Of a stretch of DNA of 11,427 nt, positions 6,560 through 11,427 are shown one piece after another; within the stretch, counting starts at the first letter, position 1, and each line of letters begins with the position of its first letter. The position numbers were made by a program, and so were the translations under genes. The notes beneath the pieces are model-generated. The model saw only the letters and a program-made list of their open reading frames with translations, had not been told where the DNA came from and searched no databases. The stretch is from Bermanella sp041589295 (GTDB taxonomy: Bacteria; Pseudomonadota; Gammaproteobacteria; Pseudomonadales; Oceanobacteraceae): positions 1 through 11,427 of the forward strand of contig JBFHVZ010000131.1 in NCBI GenBank assembly GCA_041589295.1, read 5' to 3'.

Positions 6560-7069
6560 TTATTCTTCGGCCAAAGCTTCATAGATTTTGTAAAAACGGC
6601 TGGCTTTCACCCACTGCACGACACGCAATTTTTCAAACCACGCCATGAACTGAATGCGGTAAACCATGACCAATTTACGTGACAGCAATAACACAGGAAT
6701 AAACGCGGCTAACGCAATGACCACACTGCCCAGCATTAAGGTGTGATTAAACTGACTGACGCGGGCCAGCTCGCTTTGGTATAGATCGGTCCAGAAGGTT
6801 TGCAGCTCAGGCATCATTAATAGGTATTCGCCGATCATGACCGAGAACGGGTCTACCAAGTAGGCAATTAATGTGAAGAACGCACTGGCTAAAAAGAAGG
6901 CCGATAGGTTTACACGCAACACCAGCACAAAAAACAACACGATAAGATTGTGAAAACTAAAAAACGGCGTTAATCCCACAATTAATGCAAAGGCGAATGC
7001 AAGTGCGATTTGCCCGGGTGCTGCATCCGAATTGAGGATTTTGAGAAACTTGGCCAACATATCCAGCAT
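6560..7069 (-). CDS. TIGR03546-like multi-pass membrane protein
   Basis: A 169-residue protein of the TIGR03546 type, as I recall a family found together with TIGR03545. It has hydrophobic stretches at about 20-36, 40-54, 56-72 and 110-130. The motifs LNSDAAPGQIALAFAFALIVGLTPFFSFHN, split as LNSDAAPGQIAL and GLTPFFSFHN, then LRVNLSAF and FNHTLMLGSV, recall DUF2062-like proteins (G-x-x-P...N). The ATG at 7069 is preferred because AGGA lies 7 bases upstream; ATG 7060 is possible, and ATG 7120 has no ribosome-binding site. It ends 10 bases before the TIGR03545 start and so is the first gene of a tight two-gene operon. Its biochemical role is not known. Confidence 0.8.
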   Translation of the reverse strand: MLDMLAKFLKILNSDAAPGQIALAFAFALIVGLTPFFSFHNLIVLFFVLVLRVNLSAFFLASAFFTLIAYLVDPFSVMIGEYLLMMPELQTFWTDLYQSELARVSQFNHTLMLGSVVIALAAFIPVLLLSRKLVMVYRIQFMAWFEKLRVVQWVKASRFYKIYEALAEE

Positions 7070-7210
7070 ATAAACGTCCTGTGTGGGCTCCCTTTCGCTT
7101 TTTAGACTTGTGTCTAGCATGGTGAAAGGAGCGTGGATTTCAAAGTTGGGCCAATATAAAGTATGTGGTCAGCAATGCCAATCGCCCGAACTGGCTTGAG
7201 AGGAAACGCC

Positions 7211-7933
7211 GTGGTTTTAAATTTAATCGAATGTGACGTGTTATACGAAGACCTACGCAGCGACTATGTGTCCTACGGCACCATGTTTGATCGCTACTTC
7301 ACTCGTTTAAGTTCCGAATCTCACTTACCTGCCTTTCATGCTCGCTATTACAGTGCTATCGAGCATAGATTGCCCACACCGCAGCGTGACGCCCTGTATT
7401 TAATCACCGGCTCGAAATTTGGTGCCTACGAGGACGCACAGTGGATTCATGAATTACAGCAGTGGATTCAACAAGCGTACCGCGCAGGCGCGCGTTTATT
7501 GGGCGTATGCTTTGGTCATCAAATTATCGCGCAAGCGCTGGGTGGCAAAGTTATAAAGAGTGAAAAAGGCTGGGGTGTCGGTGTGCGTAGTTTGCCGCGT
7601 TTAAACCCTAAGTTTTCTAGTGCCCTGCCCGATCAAGTAAAACTCATTTATAGCCATCAAGATCAGGTCGTTAAATTGCCTAATGGCGCAACAGCGTTAC
7701 TGGGTGATGAGTTTTGCCCCATCGCCAGTTACACCGTAGATAATCAAGTGCTGACCTTTCAGGGGCACCCTGAATTTGATGCGGTTTATACCCGTCGTTT
7801 GTTAGGCCGTCGCGCGGGCTGTATGGGGCATGACCGCTTTGAGCAAGCGATGAACTCACTGACTGAAACCACAGACAGTGATTTGGTGGGGCAAGTGATG
7901 CTGGCTTGGATGGACGAGCGTAAGACGTTGTGA
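7211..7933 (+). CDS. Class I glutamine amidotransferase-like protein
   Basis: A 240-residue stand-alone class I (triad) glutamine amidotransferase domain, in the GMP-synthase-like group that includes YfeJ-type proteins. The catalytic triad is visible: nucleophile C100 in LLGVCFGHQ, with H186 and E188 in FQGHPEF. YSHQDQV (147-153) is also typical. Such domains hydrolyse glutamine to feed ammonia to a synthase, or act as gamma-glutamyl hydrolases; no partner synthase is adjacent. The start is a GTG at 7211 with GAGAGGA (7198-7204) at 6-nt spacing and yields MVLNLIECDV, the usual family start. The ATG at 7163 lacks a ribosome-binding site and adds an unrelated 16 residues. The gene is divergent from the TIGR03546 gene and converges on the lipoprotein gene. 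Confidence 0.88.
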   Translation: MVLNLIECDVLYEDLRSDYVSYGTMFDRYFTRLSSESHLPAFHARYYSAIEHRLPTPQRDALYLITGSKFGAYEDAQWIHELQQWIQQAYRAGARLLGVCFGHQIIAQALGGKVIKSEKGWGVGVRSLPRLNPKFSSALPDQVKLIYSHQDQVVKLPNGATALLGDEFCPIASYTVDNQVLTFQGHPEFDAVYTRRLLGRRAGCMGHDRFEQAMNSLTETTDSDLVGQVMLAWMDERKTL

Positions 7934-7939
7934 CGAGTT

Positions 7940-7966
7940 GCTTCGATACCCGAGTGGCACCGAAGC
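7940..7966. terminator. Possible bidirectional hairpin between convergent genes
   Basis: GCTTCG (7940-7945) and CGAAGC (7961-7966) form a 6-bp stem with a 15-base loop, in the short gap between the amidotransferase stop (7933) and the lipoprotein stop (8000). Neither strand has a T-run after the stem. It is placed where a shared terminator belongs but is weak by sequence. Confidence 0.3.
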
Positions 7967-7975
7967 GACCGCCAA

Positions 7976-8009
7976 ACCAAAACTATCTCAGTACCAAAAC
8001 TATCTCAGT
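7976..8009. repeat. Perfect 17-bp tandem duplication at the lipoprotein stop codon
   Basis: ACCAAAACTATCTCAGT occurs twice without interruption (7976-7992 and 7993-8009). The second unit contains the stop codon (TAG, 8002-8000 on the minus strand) of the lipoprotein gene, and the first unit lies just after it. The exact identity points to a recent slippage or short duplication. Confidence 0.95.
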
Positions 8010-8947
8010 AGTGGCTCTTCCGCATTGGCCAACGGCTCATCAAAAAACTCGGCTTGGGTCATTTCGCCAGTCAGGTCTGCCGTGCCGTCTTTATCAATAT
8101 CCAAGCTCAGATTAGCTGTGGCAGATTGATTATCACTGGTCAACGTTGCCGTCAGAATGGCGTTAACGCCTTCGATTTTCACCGTACCGACCAAGCCTTG
8201 GTTATTGCTGTTCTTCGTCAAATTACCTTCGCTCCAAACATGGTACGTACCCTCGGCTGTAGTGATGTAAAAGTCGTAGTTAGATTCAATCCCTGACGCT
8301 GAACTACTCACGACATTGTAGGAGTAGTTAGCCAACACTATGCTTTCGGTTTCGCCATTCTCTGTTACGCGCGACTCAAAACGATTCGATGCAATGGACA
8401 TTTCACCAGAAAGAAAGTTAGCGATTGTGTATCGAAAATCGCCGTTGATATAAACAGAGTCGCCACTCGCTTCAGTTATCGTAAAATCGTTATAGCTTGC
8501 TGACATACGAATGCCGCTTTCACCGCTTTCTGAAATCTGCGCCTGCATGCTGCCACTCACGTAGGAGCCATCCGGATTCACACATTGCAAGAACGTCATG
8601 CTAACGGACTCTTCTGAGCCCGAGAATCGAATTTCACCACTCTGACCACAGGCCACAGAGTCAGAAAACTGAGCACGTAAACGGCGCTGTTCAATGCCTT
8701 CTTCGTAATCACTTTCGTCTTCAGCATAGGTCGAGAAAGCGTAGCCCAAGCCCTCTTGGCTAGCATTTCCCGCGCTTACACCGGATACCGCCACGGTACC
8801 AACTTCGGCAGCAGATTCGATGCTATCAGTGGACAACTGACCAGTTACCTTGGGCGTGGAGTCACCACTGTCAGAGCCAGAGCCACAAGCAGCCAGTGTC
8901 GAGGCGGCTACGGTCAGTACCAGTGTTTTTAGAGACGTACGCAACAT
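8000..8947 (-). CDS. Putative secreted lipoprotein, function unknown
   Basis: A 315-residue protein with a typical lipoprotein signal: charged MLRTSLK, hydrophobic core, and lipobox LAAC with the lipidated Cys at 21. Residue +2 is Gly rather than Asp, so outer-membrane sorting is expected. A Ser/Gly-rich linker follows. The rest has alternating beta-strand patterns (for example VYINGDFRYTIANFLSG) and low positive charge, suggesting a beta-rich extracytoplasmic domain. C100 and C122 could form a disulfide. Near the C-terminus DIDKDGTADLTGE (283-295) has the D-x-D-x-D-G-x-x-D calcium-loop pattern seen in EF-hand, dockerin and thrombospondin-3-like repeats, but lacks the acidic residue at loop position 12. 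The ATG at 8947 follows AAGGA with 8-nt spacing. I do not recognise the family. Confidence 0.8.
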   Translation of the reverse strand: MLRTSLKTLVLTVAASTLAACGSGSDSGDSTPKVTGQLSTDSIESAAEVGTVAVSGVSAGNASQEGLGYAFSTYAEDESDYEEGIEQRRLRAQFSDSVACGQSGEIRFSGSEESVSMTFLQCVNPDGSYVSGSMQAQISESGESGIRMSASYNDFTITEASGDSVYINGDFRYTIANFLSGEMSIASNRFESRVTENGETESIVLANYSYNVVSSSASGIESNYDFYITTAEGTYHVWSEGNLTKNSNNQGLVGTVKIEGVNAILTATLTSDNQSATANLSLDIDKDGTADLTGEMTQAEFFDEPLANAEEPLLR

Positions 8948-9027
8948 AAAACAATCCTTTAGATAAGCCTGTAAACGCGGCCATGGTAATGCATGTTCAG
9001 CGGCAAAACTGTGACATTTGCGGTCTT

Positions 9028-9057
9028 TTTAAACGAACTGTTCCACGTATTTATCAA
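9028..9057 (-). promoter_or_regulatory. Candidate promoter of the lipoprotein gene
   Basis: On the minus strand TTGATA (9057-9052, 5 of 6 to TTGACA) is followed 18 bases later by TTTAAA (9033-9028, 4 of 6 to TATAAT). This would give a leader of about 75 bases. It is a pattern match only. Confidence 0.27.
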
Positions 9058-9120
9058 CCAGTGACCGCATTCGCCAGCGTTAAAGGCTGAAACGGCCATT
9101 GGTGTGAGAAAAGCCTCAGC

Positions 9121-9139
9121 GTTACCCTGATTGGGTTAC
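9121..9139. promoter_or_regulatory. Imperfect dyad upstream of the thiolase gene, possible operator
   Basis: GTTACCCTGATTGGGTTAC is an inverted repeat (GTnACCC, five bases, GGGTnAC) with one T-T mismatch in each arm pair, ending 29 bases before the thiolase ATG. It does not match the FadR or PsrA motifs I know. A TAAAAT (9150-9155) follows. It could be a binding site for a regulator of the beta-oxidation operon. Confidence 0.3.
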
Positions 9140-9168
9140 ATCACAAAAATAAAATTAGGTATCCCCAT

Positions 9169-10401
9169 ATGAGTACGCAGACAGACAAGTCCATCGGCGC
9201 AGGCGCATTTATTTACGACGCCATTCGTACGCCCCGTGGCAAAGGCAAGGCAGACGGTTCCCTGCATGAAGTCAAACCCGTTGCGCTAGTGGTTGGGCTA
9301 ATGAAAGCCTTAGTGGAGCGCAACAAGCTGGACACCAGCAAGGTCGAAGACGTGGTATTGGGTTGTGTCACGCCCGTGGGCGACCAAGGTGCCGACATTG
9401 CAAAAACCGCCGCGCTGGCCGCCGACTGGGACGAAAAAGTCGCAGGCGTACAGATCAACCGTTTTTGTGCATCTGGCCTTGAGGCCGTCAACATGGCCGC
9501 CATGAAAGTAGCCTCCGGCTGGGAAGACCTAGTGGTCGCGGGCGGCGTGGAATCCATGTCGCGCATTCCCATGGGCAGTGACGGCGGCGCGTGGGCCATG
9601 GACCCTGCCACCAACTTCCATACTGGTTTCGTACCACAAGGCGTCGGCGCAGATTTAATCGCCACACTAGAAGGCTTTAGTCGCGCAGACGTAGACAGCT
9701 TTGCCGTGCGCTCGCAACAAAAAGCCGCTGCCGCCCAAGCCGAAGGCCGTTTCGATAAATCCATCATTCCCGTTAAAGACAACAGTGGCGTGGTGATCAT
9801 AGAAAAAGACGAATTCATCCGTCCAGAAACAACCGTAGAGGGTTTAGGCAAACTAAACCCTTCTTTCCAAATGATGGGCCAAATGGGCTTTGATGATACC
9901 GCCAAATTAAAATACCCAGCGGTAGAAACCATTAACCACGTACATCACGCTGGTAACAGTTCTGGCATCGTCGATGGTGCCGCCTTGGTGTTAATCGGTA
10001 ACGAAAAAATCGGTAAAGAATTGGGCATGAAGCCCCGTGCGCGCGTAGTCAGCGTGGCACTGACGTCCACTGACCCCACCATCATGCTCACTGGCCCAGC
10101 TCCGGCAGCGAAAAAAGCGCTGGAAAAAGCCGGTCTTACCGCTGACGACATTGATTTGTACGAAGTAAACGAAGCCTTTGCTTCTGTGGTGATGCGCTTC
10201 CAGCGCGAACTCAACGTACCCGACGAGAAAGTAAACGTAAACGGCGGTGCCATCGCCATGGGCCACCCACTGGGTGCCACAGGTGCGATGATTTTAGGCA
10301 CGCTGTTGGATGAGTTGGAACGCCAGCAAAAGCGTTATGGTCTAGCCACTCTTTGCGTTGGTGGCGGGATGGGGATTGCCACAATAATAGAAAGAATCTA
10401 A
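9169..10401 (+). CDS. Acetyl-CoA C-acyltransferase (FadI-type degradative thiolase)
   Basis: A 410-residue thiolase catalysing CoA-dependent cleavage of 3-ketoacyl-CoA to acetyl-CoA and a shortened acyl-CoA, the last step of beta-oxidation. The catalytic residues are visible: nucleophile C100 in NRFCASGLEAV, H366 in AMGHPLGATG and C396 in LCVGGGMG; NEAF is at 334-337 and GNSSGIVDGAALVL is present. The N-terminus (IYDAIRTPRGKGKADGSLHEVKP) is characteristic of the FadI-like acetyl-CoA acetyltransferase group found paired with FadJ-like proteins in Pseudomonas and relatives. The ATG at 9169 has AGGT 8 bases upstream. It is followed after 173 bases by the fadJ-like gene, with a palindromic repeat in the gap. 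Chain-length preference cannot be read from sequence. Confidence 0.94.
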   Translation: MSTQTDKSIGAGAFIYDAIRTPRGKGKADGSLHEVKPVALVVGLMKALVERNKLDTSKVEDVVLGCVTPVGDQGADIAKTAALAADWDEKVAGVQINRFCASGLEAVNMAAMKVASGWEDLVVAGGVESMSRIPMGSDGGAWAMDPATNFHTGFVPQGVGADLIATLEGFSRADVDSFAVRSQQKAAAAQAEGRFDKSIIPVKDNSGVVIIEKDEFIRPETTVEGLGKLNPSFQMMGQMGFDDTAKLKYPAVETINHVHHAGNSSGIVDGAALVLIGNEKIGKELGMKPRARVVSVALTSTDPTIMLTGPAPAAKKALEKAGLTADDIDLYEVNEAFASVVMRFQRELNVPDEKVNVNGGAIAMGHPLGATGAMILGTLLDELERQQKRYGLATLCVGGGMGIATIIERI

Positions 10402-10437
10402 TAAGAGTTAAGTAAAAAAACTAATACCATTTAGATA

Positions 10438-10560
10438 GTAAAAGCGTAATCGAGGCGGCTAAGACAAGGCAAAAATTAAATTTAGCGAGGCGCATAGCCT
10501 GCTATGTAACGAGTTAAATTTAATTTTTAACGCAGTATTAGCAACGTAGATAGCTTTTAC
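10438..10560 (+). repeat. Palindromic ~123-bp repeat, copy B (between thiolase and fadJ-like genes)
   Basis: An imperfect palindrome spanning nearly the whole intergenic gap. Outer arms GTAAAAGC (10438-10445) and GCTTTTAC (10553-10560) pair perfectly, and one further A-T pair outside them also fits. Inner arms AAAAATTAAATTT and AAATTTAATTTTT pair perfectly, and the tip is CATAG-CCTG-CTATG. It is homologous to 3244-3367. Its right end is two bases before the AAAGGA ribosome-binding site of the downstream gene, so in mRNA it would form a strong hairpin within the operon. Confidence 0.88.
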
Positions 10561-10574
10561 TTAAAGGAATAAAC

Positions 10575-11427
10575 ATGACTGAAGCAATAAGATTTGAAAA
10601 AGATAGTGATGGCATCGTCACACTGACGATTGATATGCCGGGCCAAAGTGCCAACACCATGAATGCGGATTTTCGTGAAGCGTTCTTAGCCACGGCAGAA
10701 AAAATTGAAGCCCTGTTAGCCGAAGACAGCAATAGCATCAGCGGTATCATTGTGACATCGGCCAAGAAAACCTTTTTTGCGGGCGGTGATTTAAAAGAGT
10801 TAATTACGGTACAGCCGGAGCAAGCCACCGAGTTTTTTAATATGGTGGAATCGCTAAAAGCACCCATGCGTAAGTTAGAAACCTTGGGCAAACCCATTGT
10901 TGCAGCCATTAACGGTGCCGCGTTAGGCGGCGGCTTTGAAATTGCCCTAGCCTGTCATCATCGTATTGCCATTAATGATCGCAAGATCAAAGTCGGTCTG
11001 CCTGAAGTGACATTAGGCTTGCTACCGGGTGGCGGTGGCGTAGCGCGCATGACCCGTTTGTTGGGGTTAGAAGCGGCATTGCCATTATTGCTTGAAGGCA
11101 AGCAGCTGAATCCAGAGCGTGCATTACAAGCCGGCTTAATTCACGAATTAGCCACAGACGCCGACGACATGATGGCAAAAGCCAAAGCTTGGATTAAAGC
11201 CAATCCAAAATCGCAACAACCGTTTGACGTTAAAGGTTACAAGATTCCAGGCGGCACGCCGACGAATCCGAAGTTGGCACCCAAGCTGGCGATCATGCCA
11301 TCCATTCTTAAACAGAAAACCAAAGGCTGTTATCCAGCGCCGGAAAAAATCATGGCCGCTGCCGTGGAAGGCGCACAAGTGGACTTTGATACCGCGTGTC
11401 GCATCGAAAGCCGTTACTTCACCGAGC
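10575..11427 (+). CDS. FadJ-type enoyl-CoA hydratase / 3-hydroxyacyl-CoA dehydrogenase, N-terminal part
   Basis: A partial gene: 284 codons are open to the window end without a stop. The product begins MTEAIRFEKDSDGIVTLTID and covers the crotonase (enoyl-CoA hydratase) domain of a multifunctional beta-oxidation protein. Oxyanion-hole segments are FFAGGDLKEL (about 67-76) and NGAALGGGFEIALACHHR (113-130). Both catalytic glutamates of the hydratase are present: E122 in GGGFE and E144 in GLPEVTLGLLPGGGGVARMTR. The region after about residue 200 (KIPGGTPTNPKLAP, KGCYPAPEKIM) is the linker typical of FadB/FadJ-like proteins, so an NAD-binding dehydrogenase domain should follow outside the window. 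The ATG at 10575 has AAAGGA (10563-10568) at 6-nt spacing. It forms an operon with the upstream thiolase and supplies its substrate. Confidence 0.93.
   Translation, partial: MTEAIRFEKDSDGIVTLTIDMPGQSANTMNADFREAFLATAEKIEALLAEDSNSISGIIVTSAKKTFFAGGDLKELITVQPEQATEFFNMVESLKAPMRKLETLGKPIVAAINGAALGGGFEIALACHHRIAINDRKIKVGLPEVTLGLLPGGGGVARMTRLLGLEAALPLLLEGKQLNPERALQAGLIHELATDADDMMAKAKAWIKANPKSQQPFDVKGYKIPGGTPTNPKLAPKLAIMPSILKQKTKGCYPAPEKIMAAAVEGAQVDFDTACRIESRYFTE

Noticed and set aside
7103..7116. TAGAC-TTGT-GTCTA dyad between the TIGR03546 and amidotransferase genes
   Set aside because: Five-base arms alone are too short to argue for an operator, and no second copy or promoter alignment supports it.
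7163..7210. ATG 7163 as start of the amidotransferase
   Set aside because: It has no Shine-Dalgarno and adds residues unrelated to the family, whereas GTG 7211 has GAGAGGA at ideal spacing.
7940..7970. A tRNA-like CCCGAGTGGC stretch between two genes
   Set aside because: Only a short D-arm-like string is present; there is no acceptor stem, anticodon arm or T arm around it.
9213..9932. A 239-codon minus-strand open frame inside the thiolase gene
   Set aside because: It is antisense to a gene with all thiolase catalytic motifs, shows low-complexity S/T/P/A composition and has no ribosome-binding site of note.
10538..11378. Three minus-strand open frames (10538-10909, 10987-11178, 11148-11378) under the fadJ-like gene
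   Set aside because: The plus strand encodes a clear crotonase domain across the whole stretch, so these are antisense shadows.

Overview
The window looks like chromosomal DNA from a marine-type gammaproteobacterium. The proteins most resemble those of Pseudomonas, Marinobacter and Oceanospirillales relatives, but this is judged from remembered family features, not from a search. Base composition is moderate and all genes are bacterial housekeeping or conserved-hypothetical types. There is no phage, plasmid, transposase or CRISPR material, and no gene-free stretch longer than 300 bases.

Layout. (1) Positions 1-572: the 5' part of prfB (release factor 2, minus strand) with its programmed +1 frameshift site, divergent from dbpA (plus strand). 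Both genes use TTG starts with good Shine-Dalgarno sequences. (2) 1956-3891: a minus-strand cluster read as ppiC, a DUF6122-type membrane protein, a membrane-anchored thioredoxin-like protein and a DUF523/TudS-like protein. Its last gene overlaps the end of dbpA tail to tail. (3) 3839-4022: a short intergenic region with two palindromic elements, a REP doublet in front of ppiC and a long hairpin that covers the ribosome-binding site of yaeQ. (4) yaeQ (plus), converging on a two-gene minus-strand operon of the TIGR03546/TIGR03545 pair: a small multi-pass membrane protein and an AsmA-like, coiled-coil-rich anchored protein. (5) A class I glutamine amidotransferase (plus, GTG start), converging on a secreted lipoprotein gene (minus). 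(6) 9169 to the end: a beta-oxidation operon of a FadI-type thiolase followed by a FadJ-type multifunctional protein that runs off the window.

The most unusual signal is a roughly 124-bp imperfect palindromic repeat present twice. One copy lies between the thiolase and fadJ-like genes. The other lies inside the DUF6122-type gene, in frame, where it supplies about 42 residues between two predicted membrane helices. The outer arms of the two copies differ by a compensatory base-pair change, so pairing is kept while sequence changes. The best candidate for a poorly characterised biological system is the TIGR03545/TIGR03546 pair, whose architecture suggests an envelope lipid-handling module. That function is inference.
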